A DNA stretch of 64,000 nt, taken from contig JAWKKG010000002.1 of the NCBI GenBank assembly GCA_041393395.1, positions 744,001 to 808,000 of the forward strand. Reading direction: 5' to 3'. The stretch comes from JAGQIB01 sp041393395. Lineage in GTDB: Bacteria; ARS69. Positions within the stretch are counted from its first letter, which is position 1, and each line of letters opens with the position of its first letter. Below, piece after piece: positions 56,209 to 64,000 of the stretch. The notes beneath the pieces were generated by a model. It did no database searches, was not told the origin of the DNA, and saw only the letters and a program-made list of their open reading frames with translations. A program made the position numbers and the translations under genes.

Positions 56209-57678
56209 ATGGACCGCACGCCCGCTGACGACATGCCGAACCTCCCCGAGACGCCCGAGGCGACGAACGAGACCGTCGCGGAGGCGAGCTCCCCCGAGGA
56301 GGCCGTTTCCCCTGCCACGACGGAAGACTCCGGCGTCGTCGACGCCGCGACGTCCGCTGCCGCGACCGCGGCGGTCGACGCCGCCGGCGTACCGAGCGAC
56401 TCGCCGAAGCCCGGCGCCCGCCTCAAGGGGCGGATCGTCAAGATCGACGAACAGTCGGCGTTCGTGGACTTCGGGGGACGGGAGGAAGCGGTCCTCGATG
56501 TGCGGGAGATCAAGGATCCGGAGGGCAAGCTGACCCGCAAGGTCGGCGACGAGCTCCAGGTCACCGTGCGCTCCGCGCAGGACGGCGTGAAGGTCACGAT
56601 CAAGAGTGGCAAGGGCACGCCGGCGAATCTCCCGCAGCTGCTGGAGGCCGCGAACACGGGAGTGCCCGTGGAAGGCAAGGTCACCGGCGTGAACAAGGGC
56701 GGCCTCGTCGTCAACGTGATGGGCGTGCGCGCATTCTGTCCGTTCTCGCAGATCGACCGCCACTACGTGGAAGATCCCTCGGTGTTCCTGAACAAGAAGC
56801 TCGAGTTCCGCGTTTCCTCGGCGGATCCGAAGGGCCGCAACGTCGTGCTCTCGCGCCGCGTCATCCTCGAGGAGGAGGCGAAGTCCAAGGCGCAGGATCT
56901 GCGTCGTGATCTGCAGATCGGTTCGATCGTGAAGGGCGTCGTCGCGCGGATCCGTCCGTTCGGCGCGTTCGTCGATCTCGGCGGCGTGGACGGTCTGATC
57001 CATGTCTCGGAGATCTCGCACGCGCGCGTGAAGGATCCTTCCGAGGTGCTCAAGGTCGGCCAGGAGGTCGAGGTCAAGGTGCGGAGCATCGAGGACCTCG
57101 GCGGACCCAAGGAGCGCGTGAGCCTGTCGCTCAAGGACCTCGCGGCGGATCCGTGGGATACGTTCGTCTCGGGGCTCGAGATCGGATCGCGGGTCACCGC
57201 GAAGGTCGCGCGCGTCACGGACTTCGGTGCGTTCATGGAGCTCACGCCCGGCATCGACGGTCTCGCGCACGTGTCGACGCTCGCGCCGGGACGCGTGAAC
57301 CATCCGTCCGACGTCGTCGAGGTCGGGCAGGAGCACGAGGTCTGGATCGTGTCGGTGGACCGCGACAAGCACCGGATCTCGCTCTCCCTCATCGAGCCCG
57401 GAACGTCCACGTCGCAGGGCGGCGGCGGCCATCACGATGCGCCGGAGTTCGACCCCTCCGACTACTCGGACTTCGGAGGCGGACGGGACTTCGGCGGCGG
57501 CGGCGGTCGCGGCGGTCGGGGCGGCGGTCGGCATCGCAAGGGCGGCGGGCGTCGCGATTCGCGTCGCAATCCGGACCTGGACGAGTACCACGCGAAGTCA
57601 CGTCGCCAGCAGGAGTCCGGCCCCACGGCCATGGCGCAGGCGCTGCGTCGCGCCGGGCTGGCCGAGGACGACGACTAG
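56209..57678 (+). CDS. rpsA: Ribosomal protein S1-like protein, four S1 domains and a Gly/Arg-rich tail
   Basis: 489 residues. An acidic Ala/Glu/Thr-rich N-terminal region (1-65) is followed by four S1 OB-folds (about 68-132, 147-220, 238-308 and 325-392; best matches are GVVARIRPFGAFVDLGGVDGLIHVSEIS and AKVARVTDFGAFMEL, given here only as landmarks). E. coli S1 has six. The last ~90 residues carry a GGG/RGG-rich stretch (GGGRDFGGGGGRGG) and basic residues, like RGG boxes of RNA chaperones. ATG with AAGGA 8 bases upstream, a candidate promoter about 76 bp upstream and a strong terminator behind. Probably translation initiation on structured mRNA; a general RNA chaperone is the alternative. 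Confidence 0.9.
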   Translation: MDRTPADDMPNLPETPEATNETVAEASSPEEAVSPATTEDSGVVDAATSAAATAAVDAAGVPSDSPKPGARLKGRIVKIDEQSAFVDFGGREEAVLDVREIKDPEGKLTRKVGDELQVTVRSAQDGVKVTIKSGKGTPANLPQLLEAANTGVPVEGKVTGVNKGGLVVNVMGVRAFCPFSQIDRHYVEDPSVFLNKKLEFRVSSADPKGRNVVLSRRVILEEEAKSKAQDLRRDLQIGSIVKGVVARIRPFGAFVDLGGVDGLIHVSEISHARVKDPSEVLKVGQEVEVKVRSIEDLGGPKERVSLSLKDLAADPWDTFVSGLEIGSRVTAKVARVTDFGAFMELTPGIDGLAHVSTLAPGRVNHPSDVVEVGQEHEVWIVSVDRDKHRISLSLIEPGTSTSQGGGGHHDAPEFDPSDYSDFGGGRDFGGGGGRGGRGGGRHRKGGGRRDSRRNPDLDEYHAKSRRQQESGPTAMAQALRRAGLAEDDD

Positions 57679-57705
57679 GCCGCCGATCGGGCGGCTCGGA
57701 ACGAC

Positions 57706-57735
57706 GACGGGGGCCCCTGTGGCCCCCGTCTTTTT
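57706..57735 (+). terminator. Rho-independent terminator after rpsA
   Basis: A 10-bp perfect GC-rich stem (GACGGGGGCC / GGCCCCCGTC) with a CCTGT loop, followed at once by five T (57731-57735). Located 28 bp after the rpsA stop. The clearest intrinsic terminator in the window. Confidence 0.92.
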
Positions 57736-57757
57736 GCGGCGATGCTTTTCCGTATCT

Positions 57758-57780
57758 CCGCACTTCCGCACTTCCGCACC
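57758..57780 (+). repeat. Short tandem CCGCACTT repeat
   Basis: Two exact CCGCACTT units followed by a partial CCGCACC, between the rpsA terminator and the end of the converging nuclease-family gene. Too short to suggest a function. Confidence 0.5.
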
Positions 57781-57815
57781 GCGCAGGCGAGCGGAGGCGA
57801 GTTCTCGATCGCGGC

Positions 57816-58673
57816 CTATCTGTCGCCGGAGACTCGGACGAGGTCGGCGACCACGGCCCGGTGATCGCTCGCGCCGGGAGACGCGACCCACGAACCGAGC
57901 GATGCCCACTGCTCGTCGTGCAGGATGTGATCGATCTTCACCGCCCCGCGCAGGCCGATCGCGGAGAGGGGGAAGCTGGTTCCCCAGCCGTCGCGCCACG
58001 GATGCCAAGACTGCTCGAAATCACGCGCGAGCGAGAACCCCTCCGGCGACCACGGCAGCGAGTTGAGGTCCCCGGCGAAGATCAGCGGCAGGGTCTCGGG
58101 GCCGAGGTGTTCGCGCAGCGCGTGGATCTGCTCGAGTCGGGTCTTCGTGTTCGAGAGCGGCCAGCCCCACGGGCGGGCGAGGTGCACGCACACGAACCGG
58201 ATCGGACCCTCCGGCGTGTCGATGCGCGCGAGCAGCGCCACGCGCGGCCAGCGCCCGTCGCCGCGCGGAAGCTCGAAGGTCTCCGTCTCCGCGATCGGCC
58301 AGCGGGAGAGGATCGCGATCCCGTGCTCGCCGCCGTGCTCGACCTCGAAGCTGCCCGCGAACGCCGACTCGAGGCCGAGCGCCGCGCCGATCTGCCCCGC
58401 CTGGTCCTGGCTGCGCGAGCGGGCGATCCCGCGTTCGACTTCCTGGAGCGCGACCAGGTCGGGCGAGAGGGCGCGCAGGTCCTCGGCGATCTCGTTCATG
58501 CCCCCGAGACCCGCGCGGATGTTGTACGTCACGACCCGGAGCGCGGGCGGGGCGGGACGCGGGGGCACGGTATCCGGCGCGCGCGCCGAGACCGCCACCC
58601 CCACGGCAATCAGCAGGACCACGAGGACCCACACCGACGCTCCGCGGACTCCGAATCGCCGGGGTCTCTTCAA
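57816..58673 (-). CDS. Endonuclease/exonuclease/phosphatase family protein, membrane-anchored or secreted
   Basis: 285 residues. A hydrophobic segment at about 12-30 is followed by the EEP fold: VVTYNIRAGLGG, ALQEVERG (metal-binding Glu), VCVHLARPWG, FAGDLNSLPWSP (Asp/Asn) and GASDHRAVVADL (catalytic His). It could be a DNase, a sphingomyelinase-like enzyme or an inositol-phosphate phosphatase; the sequence does not decide. TTG start with GGAG 8 bases upstream. It starts 11 bp after the ferritin stop on the same strand. Confidence 0.88.
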   Translation of the reverse strand: MKRPRRFGVRGASVWVLVVLLIAVGVAVSARAPDTVPPRPAPPALRVVTYNIRAGLGGMNEIAEDLRALSPDLVALQEVERGIARSRSQDQAGQIGAALGLESAFAGSFEVEHGGEHGIAILSRWPIAETETFELPRGDGRWPRVALLARIDTPEGPIRFVCVHLARPWGWPLSNTKTRLEQIHALREHLGPETLPLIFAGDLNSLPWSPEGFSLARDFEQSWHPWRDGWGTSFPLSAIGLRGAVKIDHILHDEQWASLGSWVASPGASDHRAVVADLVRVSGDR

Positions 58674-58684
58674 GCGGTGCGCTC

Positions 58685-59176
58685 CTACGACAGGGTCGAG
58701 TCGAGCAGGACGACCCGTTCCTCGCCGAATCGGCGCGCACGATCGAGGAGTCCGGTCGCGTTCGCGACCTCCTCGCGCTGCTCCGAGACGTACCACTGCA
58801 GGAACTCGAACGCCGAGTGGTCCTTCTCCGCCGTGGCGAGATCGACGAGCTCGTAGATCGCGCGCGTGACGTCCTGCTCGGCGGCGAGGAAGCTCTCGAT
58901 CGCCGCCAGGGCCGACTCGTACGTGCTCTTCGGTTGCGGCTGGGCCGGGATCACGACGTGGCCACCGACCTCGCCGAGGTAGTGGACGATCTTGAGGGCG
59001 TGCTCGTTCTCCTCCTGGCCCTGCCGGAAGAAGAACTTCGCGAAGCCGGGAAGCCCCTGCTCCTCGAACCAGGCGGCGAGGGCGTAGTACTGGTACGACG
59101 CGCCGAACTCGCGGCCGATCTGGGCGTTGAGCGCTTCGTTCATCTTGGAGCCGATCATCGCGCGGTCCTGCCGCAT
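58685..59176 (-). CDS. ftnA: Non-heme ferritin
   Basis: 163 residues. Four-helix ferritin with helix A LNAQIGREFGASYQYYALAA, the di-iron EENEH on helix B (FRQGQEENEHALKIVHYL), and later acidic residues around EKDHSAFEFLQW. Stores iron as a 24-mer and detoxifies Fe2+ with O2 or H2O2. ATG with GGAGGAG 6 bases upstream. It shares a strand with the EEP gene and is divergent from ctaB, consistent with iron/heme themes nearby. Confidence 0.9.
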   Translation of the reverse strand: MRQDRAMIGSKMNEALNAQIGREFGASYQYYALAAWFEEQGLPGFAKFFFRQGQEENEHALKIVHYLGEVGGHVVIPAQPQPKSTYESALAAIESFLAAEQDVTRAIYELVDLATAEKDHSAFEFLQWYVSEQREEVANATGLLDRARRFGEERVVLLDSTLS

Positions 59177-59354
59177 GGGTTCTCCTCCGGTGCGGTGGGG
59201 GACGAAACGTACCATCGTACCGGCGGACGCGGAGGGGGCAACCCCGTTCGCGCGGGGCGCCCGGGATCGCGGCCGGACGCCGGTCTGCGGCTTGACGGTC
59301 CCCGGCCCGTTCCGCACCATGAAGGCCACGCTGGCGAATCCCGAGGGGAGCCGC

Positions 59355-60293
59355 ATGTCCGAATCCGTTTCCCACCCCTCCGGGGACGGGGCTCCCGCCC
59401 CGCCCGACGCCGCCGCGGGCCGCGCGCGGTGGGCGCCCTACGCGGAGCTCACGAAGCCGGGCCTCACGAGCCTCGTGCTGATCACGACCGGTCTCGGGTA
59501 CCTGCTCGCCTCCCGCGGACCCACGAACTGGTTCGGGCTCGTGTGCGCCGTGGCGGGCACCGCGCTCGTCGGCGGGGGGGCGAACGGCCTCAACCAGTGG
59601 TGGGAGCGTGAACGCGACGCCCGGATGCGTCGGACGAAGGATCGCCCGTTCCCTTCGCGTCGGATCTCGACGGCGGCCGGCGTGACGTTCTCGATCGCGA
59701 TCTCGATCCTCGGCGTCGCGCTGCTCGCCGTCACCGCGAACGCGCTCACGGCGTGGCTCGCGTTCGCGTCCTGGGCGGTCTACCTGTTCCTTTACACGCC
59801 GCTCAAGCCCCGCACGACGCTGAACACGCTCGTGGGGGCGATCTCGGGAGCGATTCCGCCGATGCTGGGCTGGACGGCGGCGTCGGGCCGGGTCGAGGCC
59901 GGCGCGTGGGTCCTGTTCGCGATCCTGTTCGTCTGGCAGATCCCGCACTTCCTCGCGATCGCGTGGCTCTACCGCGCCGACTACGAGGCCGGCGGCTTCC
60001 GGATGCTGCCCGTGGTCGATCCGGCCGGCCGGGCCACGTTCCGGGTCGCCGTCTTCTACTGCGTCGGCCTGCTCCCCGTGACCTGGTCCGCGAGCCTGGT
60101 GGGCATCAGCGGCTGGATCTACCTGCTCGGGTCGACGTTGCTCGGGGTCGGCATGCTGCGCTACGGCCTTCGCCTGTACCGCGAAGGCACGGCCGAGGCG
60201 GCCCGGAACCTCTTCCTGACCTCGATCGCCTACCTGCCGGCCCTGTTCCTGGTGATGCTGCTGGATCCCACCCGGCTCCCGAGGTTCTCCTAG
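59355..60293 (+). CDS. ctaB: Protoheme IX farnesyltransferase (heme O synthase)
   Basis: 312 residues, UbiA-type prenyltransferase with about nine spans. The first polyprenyl-diphosphate motif reads GANGLNQWWERERDARM (Asp-rich in most homologues, here with Glu at the first acidic position) followed by RTKDRPFPSRRI. WQIPHFLAIAWLYRADYEAGGFRMLP is diagnostic of CtaB/CyoE. Makes heme O for the caa3-type oxidase encoded just downstream on the other strand. ATG at 59355 has GGGGAG 5 bases upstream; the ATG at 59319 is also in frame. Confidence 0.95.
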   Translation: MSESVSHPSGDGAPAPPDAAAGRARWAPYAELTKPGLTSLVLITTGLGYLLASRGPTNWFGLVCAVAGTALVGGGANGLNQWWERERDARMRRTKDRPFPSRRISTAAGVTFSIAISILGVALLAVTANALTAWLAFASWAVYLFLYTPLKPRTTLNTLVGAISGAIPPMLGWTAASGRVEAGAWVLFAILFVWQIPHFLAIAWLYRADYEAGGFRMLPVVDPAGRATFRVAVFYCVGLLPVTWSASLVGISGWIYLLGSTLLGVGMLRYGLRLYREGTAEAARNLFLTSIAYLPALFLVMLLDPTRLPRFS

Positions 60294-60376
60294 CGCGATC
60301 CGGGCCCCGCTCAGCCGCTCCGCAACGCCGGCCGATACCCGGGAGGACGTCCCGATCCCGTTCCCGGGGGAGCCGC

Positions 60377-61783
60377 ATGCCCAAGGAGCCTTCCGGCCAC
60401 CCGTCGTCGGGCCACACGTCGCCCGACCAACCGCCGGCCGCCGGCCCGCCGACGGGGGAGAGCCCCCTGGCGGGTCTCACGGCCCCCGACCGGAGAAAGA
60501 CGCCGCGCCCCGACTCGCTCGAGCTGCGCCTCGATGCGGCCCTGCGCGAGCGTCGAAGCGACTCCCGGATTCTGATCGTGGACGACACCGCGACGAACCG
60601 GAAGCTCCTGCGCGCGATCCTGGCGAACGAAGGCTGCGAGATCCTCGAGGCGACCGACGGCGAGGAGGGGCTCCGCCTCGCGCGAGAGACCCAGCCCGAC
60701 CTCGTTCTCCTCGACGTGGTCATGCCGAAGCGCGACGGATACGACGTCTGCGCGGAGCTCAAAGCGGATCGTGCCACGGCGGAGATCCCCGTACTGTTCC
60801 TCTCCGCCAAGACCGAGTCCGCGGACAAGATCCGCGGCCTCGAGCTCGGCGCCGTGGACTACGTGACCAAGCCGTTCCATCGCGGCGAGATTCTCGCGCG
60901 GGTGCGCACGCACCTCGAGAATCGACGTCTCGCCCGCGCCCTCCGCCAGCTGAACCGCGAACTCCTCCGGAATCAGCGACGCCTGGAAGAGGACCTGCGC
61001 GCGGCCGCGATGATCCAGTCGAGCCTGATTCCGTCGGAGTCGCTGAAGGACCGTTTCGACGAGCTGCGTCTCGAGTGGGCGTTTCGCCCGTGCCAGGCGA
61101 TCGGTGGCGACGTCTTCCACGTGCTGAGGCTCGACCCGGATCACGTGGGCATCTACATCGTGGACGTGGCCGGACACGGCGTGCCGTCCGCCATGGTGAC
61201 GGTGTCCGTGTCGCAGTGCCTGAGCCCGGTGGGCACCGGCCTGCTGAAGGAGCGGATTCCGGACCCGCCGTACTACCGGCTGCCGGGGCCCGCGAAGGTG
61301 CTGGAGCGACTCGAGGCGGAGTTCCCGCTCGACCGATTCGACAAGTACTTCACGGCCGCGTATCTGCTGTTCGATCTGCAGACGGGCAAGCTCCGGTACT
61401 CGCGCGCGGCGCACCCGAGTCCGGTGCTCCTGCGAAAGGGCGGCGAGCTCGAGACGCTGGAGGAGGGGGGCTCGATCATCGGGCTCGGGATGGGCGTGCC
61501 GTTCCGCGAGGGAGCGACGCGGCTCGAGGTCGGCGATCGGCTGTTCCTGTTCACGGACGGCATCCACGAGCGCCTGAACCACGCCGGGGAACGCTACGGC
61601 GCACGTCGACTCGGGGAGACGCTGTCCCGGTTCGCGTCGCACACGCTCGAGGAGACGTGCGCGGGCCTTCTCGCCGACGTCGAGGAGCATGCCGGTGGGC
61701 TCGCGGCCACCGATGACGTGACGGTGCTCGCGCTCGAGTACCGCGGCTCCACGATCGCCACTCGTCGCGCGCGCCGGAGCTGA
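60377..61783 (+). CDS. Response regulator with PP2C-type (SpoIIE/RsbU) phosphatase output
   Basis: 468 residues. A disordered Pro/Ser-rich N-terminus (1-60) is followed by a receiver (64-180) with D113 in LLDVVMP, then a short coiled coil and a PPM/SpoIIE phosphatase domain (235-460: QAIGGDVFHVL, DVAGHGVPSAM, TDGIHERLN, ATDDVTVLAL). Dephosphorylates an anti-sigma-factor antagonist in partner-switching systems; no such partner is in the window. ATG with GGGGGAG upstream. Co-directional with ctaB, 83 bp apart. Confidence 0.92.
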   Translation: MPKEPSGHPSSGHTSPDQPPAAGPPTGESPLAGLTAPDRRKTPRPDSLELRLDAALRERRSDSRILIVDDTATNRKLLRAILANEGCEILEATDGEEGLRLARETQPDLVLLDVVMPKRDGYDVCAELKADRATAEIPVLFLSAKTESADKIRGLELGAVDYVTKPFHRGEILARVRTHLENRRLARALRQLNRELLRNQRRLEEDLRAAAMIQSSLIPSESLKDRFDELRLEWAFRPCQAIGGDVFHVLRLDPDHVGIYIVDVAGHGVPSAMVTVSVSQCLSPVGTGLLKERIPDPPYYRLPGPAKVLERLEAEFPLDRFDKYFTAAYLLFDLQTGKLRYSRAAHPSPVLLRKGGELETLEEGGSIIGLGMGVPFREGATRLEVGDRLFLFTDGIHERLNHAGERYGARRLGETLSRFASHTLEETCAGLLADVEEHAGGLAATDDVTVLALEYRGSTIATRRARRS

Positions 61784-61790
61784 TCCGGCT

Positions 61791-62459
<669 letters not shown>

Positions 62460-62484
62460 TCGGTCCCCGAGGGCGGCGCCCCCG

Positions 62485-62844
62485 CTAGGACGGGGACGCC
62501 TCGGTGGCGGCGGCCGGCATGTCCGGGGCGTACCCCGGAATGAGCGTCGGCTGATACTGCTTCGTGTCCAGGAGCGCGAACGTGATGAAGAGGAACACGA
62601 ACAGCAGGGCGGATACGAACACGATCGCGTTGAACGGCTTGTCCCAGCGCAGGTGCATGAAGAAGAGCGCCACGAGCGTGGACTTGATCACCGCGATGCC
62701 GAGCGCCACCACGATGTTCAGGGGGCCGAGCTGGAAGTTCGTCACGGCCACCGTGGCCCACGTCAGGAAGATCAGGGCGCCCCAGGTCCCGAGGAGGATC
62801 CGGAGCGGCACGGCGTGTGCAGTATCGGCGTGGTTTCCGGCCAA
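62485..62844 (-). CDS. Cytochrome c oxidase subunit IV-like (CoxD/CtaF) protein
   Basis: 119 residues with three spans: LLGTWGALIFLTWATVAV, VVALGIAVIKSTLVALFFMHL and VFVSALLFVFLFITFALLD. The KSTLVALFFMHLRWD segment is typical of prokaryotic subunit IV, which aids assembly. TTG start with GAGGAG 7 bases upstream. It lies 11 bp after subunit III and 25 bp before the second subunit III-like gene. Confidence 0.85.
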   Translation of the reverse strand: MAGNHADTAHAVPLRILLGTWGALIFLTWATVAVTNFQLGPLNIVVALGIAVIKSTLVALFFMHLRWDKPFNAIVFVSALLFVFLFITFALLDTKQYQPTLIPGYAPDMPAAATEASPS

Positions 62845-62855
62845 GGTCGGTCTCC

Positions 62856-63797
62856 TCAGTGAATCAGGTACAGCAGCGGGAACAGGAAGATCCAGATCAG
62901 GTCGACGATGTGCCAGTACAGGCCGACGAGATCGACCGGCGTGAAGTAGTCCGGTCCGAACGTCCCGCGCAGCGAGAGCACGAGCAGCCAGGTGATCACG
63001 ATCATGCCGGCCAGCACGTGGAATCCGTGCAGACCCGTCATCGCGAAGTAGATCCCGAAGAAGATCTGTGGGTTCGCGGGGACGGCCGCGGGGCCGTGGC
63101 CGTCCGTCGTCGGCTCCGGGCCCGGGCGGAACGTGCCGGGCGCTGCCGCGGCCCGACCGATCTTGGGGGCGTCCGCCGCGGACACGGGCGGGGTCGGCGT
63201 GACCTCCAGCGCGTGGGCTGCGGCTTCGTCTGCGGCCATCTCGTGCGCGACGGCGTCGCCTTCGGCGGGGGTCGCGTGGGCGTCGCCCGCCGCGGCGTGC
63301 GGGGCAGCCGCCTCGCCTGCCGCCGCCTCGTGTCCCGGGGCGGCATGGTCGCCCCCGTGGCCGTGATCCGTCTGCGCGACGTAGTGCGTGCCCGGCAGAA
63401 GTCCGTGCTCGAACTTCGCCTTGTACTCGACGTACTTGATTCCCATGAACCCGCCGGCGCACGCGAGCGTGAGCAGCAGCATGAGCACCAGGAGCGCCCG
63501 CTGCCCGAGCTGAGCGGCGCGCACCGCCCACGCCATGGTGAGGCTCGAGCAGATCAGCACGACCGTGTTGATCCCGCCGAGCTTCTTGTCCAGGAACTGG
63601 TGCGCGTACAGGAAGATGTCCGGGTGGTTGGCCCGGTAGATCGCGTAGGCGCAGAACAGCCCACCGAACATGAGCAGCTCGGTGCCGAGGAACAGCCACA
63701 TGCCCAGCTTCCCGGATTCGAACTGCTGGACCGGGGTCTCGAAATGGTGGGCCAGGTGCGGCGGATGTTCCGCGTGCGCGGCCGAGTGAGCGGTCAT
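62856..63797 (-). CDS. ctaE: Cytochrome c oxidase subunit III with a His/Ala-rich insertion
   Basis: 313 residues, about 85-100 longer than usual. Spans 1-3 (LGMWLFLGTELLMFGGLF, TVVLICSSLTMAWAV, ALLVLMLLLTLACAGG) and the VEYKAKFEHGLLPG loop are typical, as are the last spans (YFAMTGLHGFHVLAGM, DLVGLYWHIVDLIWIFLFPL). Between spans 3 and 4 lies a low-complexity segment (about 143-240) rich in Ala and His (nine His). ATG start. Co-transcribed behind ctaD, 30 bp after its stop. Confidence 0.93.
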   Translation of the reverse strand: MTAHSAAHAEHPPHLAHHFETPVQQFESGKLGMWLFLGTELLMFGGLFCAYAIYRANHPDIFLYAHQFLDKKLGGINTVVLICSSLTMAWAVRAAQLGQRALLVLMLLLTLACAGGFMGIKYVEYKAKFEHGLLPGTHYVAQTDHGHGGDHAAPGHEAAAGEAAAPHAAAGDAHATPAEGDAVAHEMAADEAAAHALEVTPTPPVSAADAPKIGRAAAAPGTFRPGPEPTTDGHGPAAVPANPQIFFGIYFAMTGLHGFHVLAGMIVITWLLVLSLRGTFGPDYFTPVDLVGLYWHIVDLIWIFLFPLLYLIH

Positions 63798-63827
63798 CGG
63801 ATCGTTATCTCCCGGATTCCGTCGGGG

Positions 63828-64000
63828 CTAGCCCCGGAGCGGCTCGTGGTAATAGCTGCCGGTTTCCGGGTCGTACTTCACCCGGTCGAAGTCGTAGGGA
63901 TCGCCCGTCTTCGGCGGATCGCCGTCGAAGTTGTAGTGCGGGGGCGGGGAGGTGGTCTGCCACTCGAGCGTGGCGCCACCCCACGGGTTCATGGGGGCGA
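63828..64000 (-). CDS. ctaD: Cytochrome c oxidase subunit I, C-terminal end (partial)
   Basis: The last ~57 codons of the gene, which continues beyond the window edge. The translated end contains NPWGGATLEWQT followed by SPPPHYNFDGDP, the conserved segment after the last spans of heme-copper oxidase subunit I, and stops at TAG. It heads the minus-strand operon with subunits III, IV and the second III, forming a caa3/aa3-type terminal oxidase. Confidence 0.9.
   Translation of the reverse strand, partial: APMNPWGGATLEWQTTSPPPHYNFDGDPPKTGDPYDFDRVKYDPETGSYYHEPLRG

Overview
The window is very GC-rich, densely coding bacterial chromosome with short intergenic gaps and frequent GTG and TTG starts. 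Genes often overlap by 4 bp in the ATGA/GTGA/TTGA style. No gene-free stretch exceeds about 300 bases. I recognise no tRNA, rRNA, CRISPR array, insertion sequence or phage gene. Four secreted proteins end in a FlgD-like/type IX-style sorting module. Together with dockerin- and cohesin-like modules, VCBS/ASPIC-UnbV repeats, choice-of-anchor domains, a fused FTCD and a caa3-type oxidase, this suggests an aerobic high-GC member of the FCB side of the tree. Candidatus Eisenbacteria is my best guess, but that is inference from gene content, not a marker tree.

Layout. 1-5.8 kb: three translationally overlapped surface or membrane genes. 5.9-7.1 kb: ispG. 7.1-17.2 kb: a P-loop ATPase on the minus strand, then a tight plus-strand carbon operon (mtfA-like, gnd, pgi, zwf, Cof-type HAD, pgl, GH63-like glucosidase) holding the three oxidative pentose-phosphate enzymes plus glucose-6-phosphate isomerase. 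17.3-19.8 kb: inositol-3-phosphate synthase divergent from a LysR regulator, with a clean LysR-type palindrome between them. 19.9-25.9 kb: an unusual signalling island: a LolA-like periplasmic protein, a membrane-anchored TPR-CHAT caspase-like protease, an ECF sigma factor, an anti-sigma factor with a fibronectin-like ectodomain, and an M15-like peptidase, with two small membrane-associated proteins opposite. 26.1-30.2 kb: a short-chain dehydrogenase, a hypothetical exported protein, a methyltransferase and a flippase (surface-polysaccharide theme). 30.4-34.9 kb: metH and trpS, overlapping.

35-45 kb: secreted proteins: a seven-repeat VCBS/ASPIC protein, a beta-helix lipoprotein, two tandem S8 serine peptidases and an SGNH hydrolase. 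45.1-46.8 kb: a divergent pair of apparent pseudo-enzymes, a transpeptidase-fold protein lacking Ser/Lys and a radical-SAM-fold protein with no cysteine. 46.8-49.5 kb: a membrane protein, an isopropylmalate/homocitrate synthase-family enzyme and a small membrane protein. 49.7-53.6 kb: an orphan oligopeptide-binding lipoprotein coupled to a hybrid histidine kinase. 53.6-57.7 kb: fused formiminotransferase-cyclodeaminase, ThrH, and a four-domain S1 protein followed by a strong terminator. 57.8-64 kb: endonuclease/exonuclease/phosphatase, ferritin, heme O synthase (ctaB), a response regulator-PP2C phosphatase, and a minus-strand cytochrome oxidase operon running off the window edge within ctaD.

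The best candidates for undescribed biology are the CHAT/ECF-sigma island, the pair of dead enzymes, the binding-protein/kinase pair and the cohesin-plus-dockerin surface protein.
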